17,819 bases of DNA from Candidatus Sodaliphilus limicaballi. GTDB taxonomy: Bacteria; Bacteroidota; Bacteroidia; Bacteroidales; Muribaculaceae. This document shows, one piece after another, positions 1 through 8,647 of this stretch. Position 1 is the first letter of the stretch. Each line of letters opens with the position of its first letter. The DNA is taken from positions 1 through 17,819 of the forward strand of contig JAGHSP010000393.1 of assembly GCA_018065815.1 (NCBI GenBank), given 5' to 3'. Made by a program: the position numbers and the translations under genes. Under the pieces are notes generated by a model. The model worked only from the letters and a program-made list of their open reading frames with translations. It was not told the DNA's origin and did not search any database.

Positions 1-71
1 TGCCCCTCGACTTGCATGTGTTAAGCCTGTCGCTAGCGTTCATCCTGAGCCAGGATCAAACTCTTCGTTGT
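1..71 (-). rRNA. 16S ribosomal RNA, 5' end only (partial)
   Basis: Read on the minus strand, bases 64 down to 1 give the universal start of bacterial 16S rRNA: the AGAGTTTGATCCTGGCTCAG primer site, then GATGAACGCTAGCGACAGGC and the ACACATGCAAGTCGAG block. The GCTAGCGACAGGC variant is typical of Bacteroidales. If the A of AGAGTTTGATC is E. coli position 8, the mature 5' end falls near base 71. Only about 70 nt of the gene lie in the window; the rest continues past base 1. Identity is certain; the exact mature end is inferred by analogy. Confidence 0.97.
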
Positions 72-278
72 TGTATCTTGTCTTTTTTCTTTTCAGAATA
101 ATTTTAAGAACGACCCCGCTGTTGCCCGGCACGGATGCTGCCTTCATTGTCTATCAGGTGTACCTGTCAAGAATCTTGACGGAGACTGTATTGCTACTCG
201 TCTCCTTGTACTACGTTGTTGCAAAGCATTTCAATGATCTCTCATTTTGCGCCTCCGCGCATGTTTCAGCGCGAAAAC
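72..278 (-). promoter_or_regulatory. Transcribed leader of the rRNA operon with boxA-like element and hairpins
   Basis: This stretch lies between the predicted transcription start (about 277) and mature 16S and carries no credible gene. On the minus strand, bases 228-216 read TGCTTTGCAACAA, 10 of 13 matches to the enterobacterial boxA antitermination motif TGCTCTTTAACAA. Further towards 16S are three adjacent inverted repeats: 181-186 with 200-205 (GGAGAC/GTCTCC), the odd palindrome GTCAAGA-A-TCTTGAC at 166-180, and AGGT-GT-ACCT at 156-165. Such structure is expected in rRNA leaders, where Nus factors load and RNases process. The boxA call is a resemblance only. Confidence 0.5.
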
Positions 279-282
279 GATG

Positions 283-313
283 CAAAATTACAACAATTTT
301 CCGAATCGGCAAA
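283..313 (-). promoter_or_regulatory. rRNA operon promoter (Bacteroidetes -33/-7 type)
   Basis: On the minus strand TTTG at 313-310 is followed by a 19-nt spacer and TAATTTTG at 290-283. This fits the Bacteroidetes housekeeping sigma consensus (-33 TTTG, about 19 nt, -7 TAnnTTTG) at every fixed base. Transcription would start near 277, giving a leader of about 205 nt before 16S. T-rich tracts phased with the helix lie immediately upstream. The position in front of an rRNA gene and the consensus match make this the best promoter in the window. Confidence 0.8.
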
Positions 314-314
314 A

Positions 315-422
315 TTTTCAGCGGTTTTTTTTCGGAAAAATGCGCTTTTTCCCGGATTTTTCCGGATTTGCCCAGATTTGCCCGGGTTTTCGGCCGGTTC
401 CGGCCGGATTCCGGCGGTTTTT
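315..422 (-). promoter_or_regulatory. Helically phased A-tracts upstream of the rRNA promoter
   Basis: On the plus strand T-runs recur at about one helical turn. Their centres are near 348, 359, 368, 378, 388, 398, 409 and 420, with longer runs at 315-318 and 325-332 beside the -33 box. On the transcribed strand these are A-tracts. The GC-rich filler between them is repetitive (variants of CCGGATTT), so the stretch looks like a decayed 10-bp tandem repeat. By analogy with UP elements and curved DNA upstream of rRNA promoters it may raise initiation. The phasing is seen; the role is inferred. Tracts farthest from the promoter are only 2-3 bases, so bending there would be weak. Confidence 0.5.
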
Positions 423-449
423 CCCGCCGCGGAGGGCTTGGCGAGGTGT

Positions 450-466
450 CCGAGGCGGTGCCTCGG
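450..466. repeat. GC-rich perfect inverted repeat (7-bp arms, 3-nt loop)
   Basis: CCGAGGC at 450-456 and GCCTCGG at 460-466 flank GGT. Neither side is followed by a T-run, so it is not a typical intrinsic terminator. It lies between the phased tracts and the 9-bp repeat, upstream of the rRNA promoter. A protein site or cruciform is possible, but nothing in the sequence decides this. Confidence 0.45.
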
Positions 467-512
467 AGTACTGGACGCCACGGTTGCTGTTTTTGGGGGA
501 GAGGGTGTTATT

Positions 513-665
513 ATCGTGCTTGTCGTTATTATCGTTTTTATCGTTTTTATCGTTTTTATCGCCTTGATCACTTTGATCGCCTTGATCACTTTGATCACCT
601 TGATCACTTTTATCGCTTTGATCACTTTTATCACTTTTATGGCTTTTATCGCCTTTATCGCCTTG
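513..665. repeat. Degenerate 9-bp tandem repeat, 17 units, no indels
   Basis: The trinucleotide ATC (or a one-base variant) recurs at 513, 522, 531 and every 9 bases to 657, which is 17 units in strict register. The plus-strand unit is ATCRNYTTK, for example ATCGTTTTT, ATCACTTTG and ATCGCCTTG. Units differ by substitutions but none by length. Six GATC sites fall inside at multiples of 9 bp. The repeat sits about 200 bp upstream of the rRNA promoter. Open frames across it are a by-product of a 9-bp unit without stops, so I do not call a gene here. Confidence 0.85.
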
Positions 666-674
666 TAGTGCTTT

Positions 675-702
675 ATTACCTTTCCATGGATGCAAAGGTA
701 AT
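675..702 (-). promoter_or_regulatory. 9-bp inverted repeat containing a candidate -7 box (TACCTTTG)
   Basis: ATTACCTTT at 675-683 and AAAGGTAAT at 694-702 are perfect 9-bp arms around a 10-nt loop. The right arm plus one base gives TACCTTTG on the minus strand (700-693), an exact TAnnTTTG -7 box. No good -33 TTTG lies 19-21 nt upstream; the nearest TTG is 26 nt away. If active, it would transcribe through the 9-bp repeat towards 16S as a distal rRNA promoter. The palindrome could instead be an operator or the end of the preceding operon, though no T-run follows it. Confidence 0.35.
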
Positions 703-750
703 GCGGTGATTGCAGGGAAGCATTATCAACCGGGCAAGTGGAGGGGTATA

Positions 751-1152
751 TTATGAACGGGGGATCAGGTGATTGAGGAGTGGATAATCGGCGGGGCACC
801 AGTCTAGGGTGTTGAGATCTTGGGGGGCGAGCCATTGATGGGCGTTGTGCTCCTTTATTATATATATAGGTGGTGTGCTGGAAGGAATGCAATGGTAAAA
901 CATGAGTGTGATGAGGAAATCGGGGTACTGATGGTCGATGGTGGCGATGTGCTCCCCTACTTCGACTTCTAGCTCCATCTCTTCTATTAACTCGCGCCGC
1001 AGTGCTTCTTGGGGTGTTTCCCCGGGTTCAATCTTTCCCCCGGGGAATTCCCAATGATAGGATGTGTAGTCAAACGGTGTGGCCCCTCGCTGCATGCACA
1101 GGATTTTGCCGTCCCACTCTATCACTGCCGCTACTACATGAATGTGCTTCAT
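751..1152 (-). CDS. NUDIX hydrolase, MutT-like nucleoside triphosphate pyrophosphohydrolase
   Basis: The product is 133 residues, about the usual length for a single-domain MutT-type enzyme. The Nudix box spans residues 39-61: G39, E45, R53-E54 and E57-E58 match GX5EX7REUXEE, the Mg-binding and catalytic helix. Only the late Gly is changed, to Glu60. The family hydrolyses nucleoside diphosphate-X compounds; this subgroup often cleans 8-oxo-dGTP or other modified (d)NTPs to the monophosphate. Substrate cannot be read from sequence. I chose ATG at 1152 because it lies 4 nt after the sprA stop. A TTG five codons earlier would overlap sprA and adds nothing conserved. It is the last gene of the minus-strand block, with no clear terminator after it. 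TAA stop. Confidence 0.9.
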   Translation of the reverse strand: MKHIHVVAAVIEWDGKILCMQRGATPFDYTSYHWEFPGGKIEPGETPQEALRRELIEEMELEVEVGEHIATIDHQYPDFLITLMFYHCIPSSTPPIYIIKEHNAHQWLAPQDLNTLDWCPADYPLLNHLIPRS

Positions 1153-1156
1153 AATC

Positions 1157-4100
1157 TTACTTGACAAGACTCATGTTGAAACTAATACCATAGTTGGTGT
1201 TAGTTGTGGGATAAGCAGTAGTAGAGACGAGCGGAGTGTTGACCTGATGATCAAAGTAAGCGCCAAGTGTGATGCGCTTGCTCATCTGGTAGTTTGCCGT
1301 GAATTTGATGCCAAATGTGCGTGTACCGCTAGTTGCCTGCGCCGTGTTGTCAAGGATCTTGCGGATGAGGGCATTGTTGTTGTTGAGCTGCAAGTCAAAG
1401 TTAAGAGTGAGGTCATTGCTCACACCTTGCTGTTTGCCACCTTTCATCTTGAGTACAGAATTGAAATTGGCAATCTTGTAGCCTGCACCTATCACGAACG
1501 AGGTGGTGTTGGCTTCGACAACTTGTCCCGCAGCGCTGTTGAGGGTGAGAGTGCGCGAGTCGCGGTACTCGCAGTTGACGGTCATGCTGTTGTTGAGCGT
1601 AGCATTGACGCCAATGAGCGGTGCAAATTTCTCGGTGACAGTAACCGACGAGATATTATAAGGCGAAGACGGGGTGGCACCGCCTGTGAGCGCGTCCTGT
1701 GTGAAACCAAGTCCCTTGCCGATGTCAACCCAATCGGTGAATGAGTTGAACGAACCTACCTGATAAGTACACTGGTAAGCATGAGTGAGTGTGAAGCTCT
1801 TGAAATACTTGGAGAAGAACGGAAGTTTTGACAATCCGTCATAGGTAACACGCCAGTTAGGCAAAATCTCCTTCAATGACGGGAACGGATTGAGGGTTAC
1901 CTTGTTGGCATTCTTTCCCGAATAAGCCGCCATGAAAGCCGGGATGAGCACATCACTGCTCATGGGGTTAACACTTCCGTTCTTGGGATCGAACTCCTTG
2001 CCCGCGGTAATCGTGCCACGCAAGAATCCGCGGTCGGGATAAGTAGTGCCTATGTACTGATTCTGGAGTCGCTGCGCAATGATGGGAATATTGGCAAGGA
2101 ACTCGTCAAAGACAGCGCTATGGTATCCGTTGCTGTTATTACCACGTGATGCAAAGACTGTGGCGATAGCCATGTGAGTCTTGGTGTAGTTACCGGCATA
2201 AAGCGTTCCCATGTCGTCATACATAAACTGCATCTGGCTAGTGCGGTTGTCGGTGCGGTTACCCGTAAGAGTCACCTTCAATCCCTTTACAGGTTCGAGC
2301 TGAACCTCGGCATTGAACTCTTGAGTCTTAGAGAACAGCGCAGGCGTAGTCATAGACTGGTCGCCGAGCAACCAACCACGGCTCTTGGCCTTATCAAGAT
2401 AGCTTTCATCGACAAAACCAAAGGCGAAGTCAAGACCTGGAGCCATGACGTCGTAGTGAGTGCTCTGACCGAAGATATCACCAATCTCGGGAATAAACTG
2501 CGGGATGGACATGCTGCGCGTGCTGCGCCAACGCACGTTGACACTACGCACGCTCATAAGGGCACGTGTGGTGTACTGCCCCAGTTCGCTCCAGAACGAT
2601 TTGTCCTCGGTGAGATCCTCGGTGATGACAAACTTGATGCTCTTGTCGCCAGTGGTGAGAATCTCCACATTATTATTGTCCTTAACCTTGAAATTCACAG
2701 CAAACGGTTTGTTATCGGTCGTGGTGGCCGAAACCTTCACCTTCTTGACATTGAGGCTGTGCTTGATGATGAGCACAGAGTCGCTGTCGCTGTGCAGCTT
2801 GAACGTGCGCTGGAACTTCTTGGGCTTAACCTTCGTGTTTTTATCCTTGGGTCCCATCTTGTTGTTGGAAGAACTCGAGAACCTCTTGTTGACAGCTTGC
2901 AGGTAAGGAATCTTGTTGTAGAGCTGTTCCATGCTGAGACGGCAGTCGATGTTGAGCGACGACTGGTTAGCAATGGTGTTGCCCGAAGAGATGCCATCGA
3001 TAACGGTACCACGATCCCATCGATAGGTAGAGTTATAGGTAGCCGAGGCATTGATAAAGCTCAAGATGGGTATAGCGCTGAACGGAGCCTTGTAACTTGC
3101 GGTGAACGACTGGTTGTAGGCCCACGGAGTTCCCAGGTCCTTAATACTCTGCCAAACCGAGTCACGCCAGTCGCGATAACGGTCGGGGAAGAGTTCCTTG
3201 TTGACTTGTCCGATGGGCTCGAGGATGTGTGCCGAGGTGTTGCTATTGAACGACATCGAGAGAGACTTGGTGAAGTTCCATGTGATAGCAAACTGACGAT
3301 CCCACAAGAAATTCTTGCTCACCGACACTGGAAGTTCGACATTGATGCCCGTTTCGTTGCGAGTCTGCTGCTCGTAGTAGTAACGAGAGATATTGGTGTT
3401 GAACGCGATGCTAGTGGGCAGCCAACGCAACTCCCACTCGCGGAAGAACTTCATGTTCTTGTTCTTGGCGTCAACCATTTTCTTGAACGGAGAGAACGGT
3501 TTGACGTAAGGAGTCCAGCTATACTGCATGCTACCGCGATAGTCGTTAGTGTTTTCATACACATTGTCGGGGTCGTTGAGGTGCTGCTTATTAGATGAAT
3601 AACTGAATGTAAAGTTGGCAGGGTCCCAAGGCATGGGGTTCTTGCTCTTCACGTCAAACTTCAGTCCCGACACGCTGAAACTCTTCACCGTGCGTTTAGT
3701 CTCGGCAAAGTTATTGATTGAGTCGCGCTGATGCTTATCCACACATGCTTCGAGAGCGTCCTCGAGAAGGATATCCTGGTCGAGGGGGTTATACTTGGGA
3801 GTAGTGGTCTCGTTGCTGTAAGAGTAATAGATGGGAGCATGGAGTTTCACCTTCTCGGGCAAGAAACGGCCGACATCGCCCTGCACAGCGATGTTATACT
3901 GGTTATAATTGTCCATGCGGCGCTGGCTGAGGCTCTCGTTCACGCCACCGAAGCCATAAGTTTCACGATGGAATCCCGCATTGACAGTGGCGATGTCGCT
4001 CAACGCAAGCGTAGCATTGGCCTTGGCAGCCCAGCCACCCTCATTGTCGAAGTCGGTGACACGCATCTCGTCGATCCACACGACACAATCCTTGGTTGTG

Positions 4101-7100
4101 GGAGCATTGTTGCGCACACCTATCAAGAGCACACGCACGTCGCTGAGCGAGGGATTACCCATGACAAAGACACGATGATTGGGGTGCTCGGGGTCTTGTT
4201 CCTGGTAACGCTGGAAATAAGACACATCGCCCGACCCCATCAATTTCTCGGCATTGCGGTGCTTCTTAACATTGGTGAAGACGTCTAGGTCGATATCCAT
4301 AGTGTTATTCTCGGGCCACACGCGCAGACGGTCCTGCGAGCTGTTGGTGTTGTAGCGTCCGGGAGCAGTGAGTTCAAGAGGAACCTCATACTCATAGTAG
4401 TTGTTCTTGATGTCAGAGCCAAGTCGCAAGAACACAGACACATCGCCATTCTTGAGATTGGTAACGTCGTCGATGAGAGCCTCACCGTGCACAAACATCT
4501 GCAATCGCTGGTAGATGCGCAGGTCGAGGCTGGTGTTGCGGTAAACGCCGCGTGCATCATCGGCCTGCAAGCCCTGTACCTTCATCTGCATTGACTGCTC
4601 GTTGAGCTGTGTGATTTGCGATTGACCAGAGTCAACGATACGCGACACGCCAGGAGGCAACACATAGTTGACAGGTTCGCGGCTAGCATTCTCCTCGATG
4701 TTGACCGAGTTGATGTTGATAGAACCAGTGGCAGGAGTCTCGCCGCGCAGGTTGAGATTGTAATCATAGTTGCGCCACTCGCCGCGCACAAGTTCGAGTG
4801 TAGCAAAACGCAAGTGGGTGGTCTCGCGGAATCCGGTCATGAACATACGCATGAAACGGATAGTAGAGAAGTCATTGATATTACCGATTTTCTTCTCATA
4901 TTCCCTCAAGGGTATGCTGAACTGGTACCAAGTGGCTTCCTGATCCTTGCCGTCGCGAGTGCGCACCTTGGCCACCTGCTTATCGGTGATGTGGTTGAAT
5001 CCCACCCGCAGCGAGTCGGGGTGTATGGCAACGCGATACTGGAAGTAGCGTTCATACTCGTTGAGAGTGTTGTCCTGGTTGATGTCCTCCACATCGGGCA
5101 CGCTGCGTGCGCTCTGGTAGAGGCGGTCGGCCACGTCTTCCTGTGAGAGCGAGTTGCCCTCGGTGCCATTATATCTCTTGTAGCGTTCAAGGATAGAGAG
5201 TTTCTTCTCGTCGTAGTCATAACCACGGTAGAAGTGGTAATTGTCGCCCGCGGGGTCGTTGAGCGGCGAGAAAGGATCTTCTTCCATGGCATCAAGGGTG
5301 GCTTGAGGCAGAGTCTTTTTCAACTGGGCAACGAAAGTACTATATGCGCCGAAATTTTTCTCCTCGGCAGTAGAAAGTCCGTTGAGACCCACATCCTGCA
5401 AGGGACGGGAGTCGCTGCTAGTATCGAAGGCATAGGTCATCGAAGTCTGTGTTGAGACCTTGCCCCATGCTGTATCCTTAACATAGGTGGAATCGCCGTT
5501 GACAGGAAGTCCGTTCTCGTAACTCTTGAGTCCATCCTTGAGGATATCCTCGCTCACCTCTCCGAGGTTGAGATACAGGTAACCGCCATCGCGATTGGGA
5601 TTATTCTCGTCCATGAAAGGATCGAGCAACCAGAACTGGATGTACTCGATGTTGGACTGCTCAAAGTTGGTGTTGTCAAGCTTGCGCATGATACCACCCC
5701 AACGCTTCTCGGGATTGAGAAGATTGCCATTATCATCAATATTGGTGGCGTCGAGGTTATAGGGACCACGTTCCTTGGGGTAGAACGAGAGGTTGAGGGT
5801 CTGCACGGTTGATGACTCGCCGTAGTTGAGGTCACGTCCCGGGAACACCTCGCTGTAACTTACCTCACGCACGTAAGGGTTAGACAGTTGCTCAAGGTCG
5901 TTCTTGATGTAACCAGGCGCATAAGACGAGTTGCGCTGCGTGAACAAGCGGTCGATGTAGTACCACGCCAGGAGCGAACGGTTCTTACCGTAGTCCACAT
6001 TATTAGACAAGGCAGCTTCGGGGAACAAAGCGCCTGAACCGCCGTCGTAAGGAGTTGATGCAAGGAACCATGCATAAGGCGAACGAAGGTCGATGCCCGA
6101 CTGTGTTGACTCAAAGTCGTCGATATAACTACTACCGGCATTTGAACCAGTCTTGGCCTGATGAGGAATCAGCTGGGCAAACTCACCCTTGAATGAGAGC
6201 GATGACGGTGCAGTGGCATTGACCGTGGGAATCTTGTTGAGCAAATTGGTGAGCCACATGAACTTTGTGTTATAGTTCACATTTACACCCCAAATGGTGT
6301 TGTTGACGATTTCATCGCCTATGGCAACCTTCTCGGTAAGAGCTTTCTCGCCATAGTGCATCACGGTACCGCCTATATGGAAGTTCTTGTTGAACGCATA
6401 GTCGAGGTCGAGTCCCATGAGCGTCTTGCGCTGCATGCTGAATGTTGACTGATTCTCGAGCGAAACGCTGATGTTAGTTCCCGCATCGATGATGCTCTGA
6501 TTTGTGATAGTCACCGTACCCATGTTGTAGTCGACGGTGTAGTCGCTGTTCTCGGTGAGGGTCACACCACCGGCTGTGACAACTACCGAACCGCGAGGCA
6601 CGTTCATCGCATTGAGTTTGATGACGTTGCCCGACGATGCCTGGTATTCGCCGGCAAGGACAAACTTGTTCTTGTCCTGTACCTGACGCGCTGCGGTGAG
6701 CGTGGTGTCGTACAGTTCGTCGTAAACATATACCTTGGCAAGGGCCTCGTCATTAAGTTTCTTGCGCAAGTGGTCACCGAAGGGCTCAACTACGGGGAAA
6801 ATGATCTTGCCCAGCGCACTGTTGACGGTATAATTCTCAATGTAGTCAAAGCGACCGTCCTTGTGGAACTCATTGTTGGCGTCGAGTCGGTCAAGGTTCA
6901 TAACCTCAAGCAGTGGCACGCCATTGATTACGCCAGCAGGTATATAAGGCAGTTCGGTACCAGTGGTGTCGCTCAAGTACTTGATATCGAGCTTGAAGTT
7001 CTTTTTCTCAATCGAATAAGCGCCCAGCGAGTAGATGTTCTTCATCATGAGGTCCCACATGGGCTGGTCGGTTGACGTGGTGGTACCCTTGAGCATCTTC

Positions 7101-8647
7101 ACATATATTGACTGGTCGGTGGCAGTGATGTCGCCAGAGAACTCACCCACCTGGTAGGTGTTGCCACGGTAGGTATATTGGTAAGACACCGCCAGCACCT
7201 CGTCGCTGTTGAGAGCGGTCTTTAACTGGATATAACCCAGCGTTGAGTTGAGCGTGTATTCCGAAGATGACAGCAAGCGCGCACTCTCAATCTTCTCATA
7301 ATCCTTACCGCCTTCGAATCCGTAGGCCTTGAGAGGTTCAAGCGCAGTAGCCACCTGGGTGATGTCGCGGGCATCGGGATACTGTGTCTTGATCTCGTCG
7401 AGCAGGTTGTTCGATGAGTTGCTAGGATTGGGAGAGAAAGGATCAGGCTTCCAGTGAGAGTTGGCAAGGCGGCGGTTTTCACCCACGTCCTGGAACGCAA
7501 CGAGGTTGCGTGACTCGTTGAAGTTGCTGCGCTTATTGGTGATCCACACCTCCACACGGGTCACGTTGATGCCCGACGACACGAGCGGCAACTTCGCGCA
7601 CCATGCATCGTAGTTGTCACGGAAGAACTGCGACAGGAAGTAGTTGCGGTTTTGGTCATATTTGTCACCAGTCACATAGAACTTTGTGGTTTGTGCACCG
7701 CCCTTTGTGTTTACCGTCTGCGATTCACTGTTTTGCTGTGACACAAGTGCCGTGGCGGTGAGTTTGCCAAATTGTAATTTGGTCTTGACACCGAACAGAG
7801 CCGAACTACCGCGTATGAGCGACGAACCGGTGGTCATGCTCACGTTACCGGCCTCGATGTTCTTGATGATCTCGTCCTCCTTGCCGTCGTAGGCGAGTTT
7901 TAAGTTCTTATTGTCGAAATCAAAAGTCGCATCGGTGTTGTAAGTCATGTTGAACTTCATCTTGTCACCCACCGACGCTGCAATGGTTGCCTGGATTTTT
8001 TGGTCAAAGTCGAAATAGGTCTTGCGACGCGACTGCACGCTCAAAGCAGGGTTGTCGGTCTTGTTGCTCTTCACACCCATGTTTACTATTACCGACCCCT
8101 GGGTCTTGAGCTGCACACCGCCAGGGCCGAAAATAGATTCAAGCGGACCAAGTCCAAACTGCATGTCGAGGAAGTTGAAGGGATTCTTTGCCTTTTCCTC
8201 GGCGCTCTCGGCATTCTTTTGCTTGTAGTATTCCTGCATTGACTGGCGAAGCGCGATATTGTTATATTCGTCGGAACTCAAGATAAACGGAGTGACGATA
8301 TCGTTATCGCCCAGTTTGGTATGGATAACATAACATCCTGTCTCGGGGTCATACTCGGCCTCGGTCTTGATGTTAGAGGGGTCTTTTAGGTCAAGAGAGT
8401 ATTCACCCGTAGCGCTCACGTCGTCATAGTTGCCGGGCACTGTGGGTCTCACGGTGAAAGGCAGCGACAGTGTGTCACGTGCCGAGCGAGGCTTGGGTTG
8501 CTGTTGCTGCACGGGTTGCACAGGTGGCGGCGGCGGCGCGAGTTTTGATTGAACATATTGGGCAAAAGCCGAGTCATTGCCGAGGGCTATTGCTATCAAG
8601 CCCGCGACAACTACGAAAAACAATATTTTAAATTTTCGACCTGTCAT
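1157..8647 (-). CDS. sprA: SprA (Sov), giant outer-membrane translocon of the type IX secretion system
   Basis: At 2496 residues this matches the known size of SprA of Flavobacterium and Sov of Porphyromonas (about 2400-2500). A signal peptide (residues 1 to about 29, hydrophobic core then AFAQ) and a proline/glutamine-rich linker (about 35-57) precede the body. Recognisable SprA signatures include the VSYSEVFPGRD stretch near residue 930 and a VLLIGVRN ... VWIDEMRVTDFDNEGG block near 1510-1540. The C-terminus ends in an amphipathic strand (ISFNMSLVK). Known SprA forms a 36-strand barrel whose pore exports folded proteins carrying a C-terminal sorting domain across the outer membrane; gliding Bacteroidetes also need it. 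The gene follows ruvA, as I recall for Porphyromonas. The 81-nt gap upstream could hold a secondary promoter, but I see only a near-match -7 box. The frame is intact and ends in TAA. Confidence 0.95.
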   Translation of the reverse strand: MTGRKFKILFFVVVAGLIAIALGNDSAFAQYVQSKLAPPPPPVQPVQQQQPKPRSARDTLSLPFTVRPTVPGNYDDVSATGEYSLDLKDPSNIKTEAEYDPETGCYVIHTKLGDNDIVTPFILSSDEYNNIALRQSMQEYYKQKNAESAEEKAKNPFNFLDMQFGLGPLESIFGPGGVQLKTQGSVIVNMGVKSNKTDNPALSVQSRRKTYFDFDQKIQATIAASVGDKMKFNMTYNTDATFDFDNKNLKLAYDGKEDEIIKNIEAGNVSMTTGSSLIRGSSALFGVKTKLQFGKLTATALVSQQNSESQTVNTKGGAQTTKFYVTGDKYDQNRNYFLSQFFRDNYDAWCAKLPLVSSGINVTRVEVWITNKRSNFNESRNLVAFQDVGENRRLANSHWKPDPFSPNPSNSSNNLLDEIKTQYPDARDITQVATALEPLKAYGFEGGKDYEKIESARLLSSSEYTLNSTLGYIQLKTALNSDEVLAVSYQYTYRGNTYQVGEFSGDITATDQSIYVKMLKGTTTSTDQPMWDLMMKNIYSLGAYSIEKKNFKLDIKYLSDTTGTELPYIPAGVINGVPLLEVMNLDRLDANNEFHKDGRFDYIENYTVNSALGKIIFPVVEPFGDHLRKKLNDEALAKVYVYDELYDTTLTAARQVQDKNKFVLAGEYQASSGNVIKLNAMNVPRGSVVVTAGGVTLTENSDYTVDYNMGTVTITNQSIIDAGTNISVSLENQSTFSMQRKTLMGLDLDYAFNKNFHIGGTVMHYGEKALTEKVAIGDEIVNNTIWGVNVNYNTKFMWLTNLLNKIPTVNATAPSSLSFKGEFAQLIPHQAKTGSNAGSSYIDDFESTQSGIDLRSPYAWFLASTPYDGGSGALFPEAALSNNVDYGKNRSLLAWYYIDRLFTQRNSSYAPGYIKNDLEQLSNPYVREVSYSEVFPGRDLNYGESSTVQTLNLSFYPKERGPYNLDATNIDDNGNLLNPEKRWGGIMRKLDNTNFEQSNIEYIQFWLLDPFMDENNPNRDGGYLYLNLGEVSEDILKDGLKSYENGLPVNGDSTYVKDTAWGKVSTQTSMTYAFDTSSDSRPLQDVGLNGLSTAEEKNFGAYSTFVAQLKKTLPQATLDAMEEDPFSPLNDPAGDNYHFYRGYDYDEKKLSILERYKRYNGTEGNSLSQEDVADRLYQSARSVPDVEDINQDNTLNEYERYFQYRVAIHPDSLRVGFNHITDKQVAKVRTRDGKDQEATWYQFSIPLREYEKKIGNINDFSTIRFMRMFMTGFRETTHLRFATLELVRGEWRNYDYNLNLRGETPATGSININSVNIEENASREPVNYVLPPGVSRIVDSGQSQITQLNEQSMQMKVQGLQADDARGVYRNTSLDLRIYQRLQMFVHGEALIDDVTNLKNGDVSVFLRLGSDIKNNYYEYEVPLELTAPGRYNTNSSQDRLRVWPENNTMDIDLDVFTNVKKHRNAEKLMGSGDVSYFQRYQEQDPEHPNHRVFVMGNPSLSDVRVLLIGVRNNAPTTKDCVVWIDEMRVTDFDNEGGWAAKANATLALSDIATVNAGFHRETYGFGGVNESLSQRRMDNYNQYNIAVQGDVGRFLPEKVKLHAPIYYSYSNETTTPKYNPLDQDILLEDALEACVDKHQRDSINNFAETKRTVKSFSVSGLKFDVKSKNPMPWDPANFTFSYSSNKQHLNDPDNVYENTNDYRGSMQYSWTPYVKPFSPFKKMVDAKNKNMKFFREWELRWLPTSIAFNTNISRYYYEQQTRNETGINVELPVSVSKNFLWDRQFAITWNFTKSLSMSFNSNTSAHILEPIGQVNKELFPDRYRDWRDSVWQSIKDLGTPWAYNQSFTASYKAPFSAIPILSFINASATYNSTYRWDRGTVIDGISSGNTIANQSSLNIDCRLSMEQLYNKIPYLQAVNKRFSSSSNNKMGPKDKNTKVKPKKFQRTFKLHSDSDSVLIIKHSLNVKKVKVSATTTDNKPFAVNFKVKDNNNVEILTTGDKSIKFVITEDLTEDKSFWSELGQYTTRALMSVRSVNVRWRSTRSMSIPQFIPEIGDIFGQSTHYDVMAPGLDFAFGFVDESYLDKAKSRGWLLGDQSMTTPALFSKTQEFNAEVQLEPVKGLKVTLTGNRTDNRTSQMQFMYDDMGTLYAGNYTKTHMAIATVFASRGNNSNGYHSAVFDEFLANIPIIAQRLQNQYIGTTYPDRGFLRGTITAGKEFDPKNGSVNPMSSDVLIPAFMAAYSGKNANKVTLNPFPSLKEILPNWRVTYDGLSKLPFFSKYFKSFTLTHAYQCTYQVGSFNSFTDWVDIGKGLGFTQDALTGGATPSSPYNISSVTVTEKFAPLIGVNATLNNSMTVNCEYRDSRTLTLNSAAGQVVEANTTSFVIGAGYKIANFNSVLKMKGGKQQGVSNDLTLNFDLQLNNNNALIRKILDNTAQATSGTRTFGIKFTANYQMSKRITLGAYFDHQVNTPLVSTTAYPTTNTNYGISFNMSLVK

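Noticed and set aside
513..665. Possible CRISPR array
   Set aside because: Units are 9 bp, contiguous and without spacers, with no cas genes in the window. The same applies to 13551-13649 and 15071-15107.
266..892. Open frames on both strands through the 9-bp repeat, including collagen-like (GDQSDK) and KAIKVI proteins
   Set aside because: They exist because the 9-bp unit lacks stops in several frames. They run into the NUDIX gene or the promoter tracts, lack a credible start and have no recognisable domain.
1150..1167. TTG start for the NUDIX gene at 1167
   Set aside because: It overlaps the end of sprA and adds five non-conserved residues. ATG at 1152 gives the usual N-terminus and a 4-nt gap.
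2174..3598. 474-codon open frame on the plus strand inside sprA
   Set aside because: It is antisense to a clearly identified, conserved gene. Its protein has no recognisable domain, and such frames are common opposite GC-rich codons.
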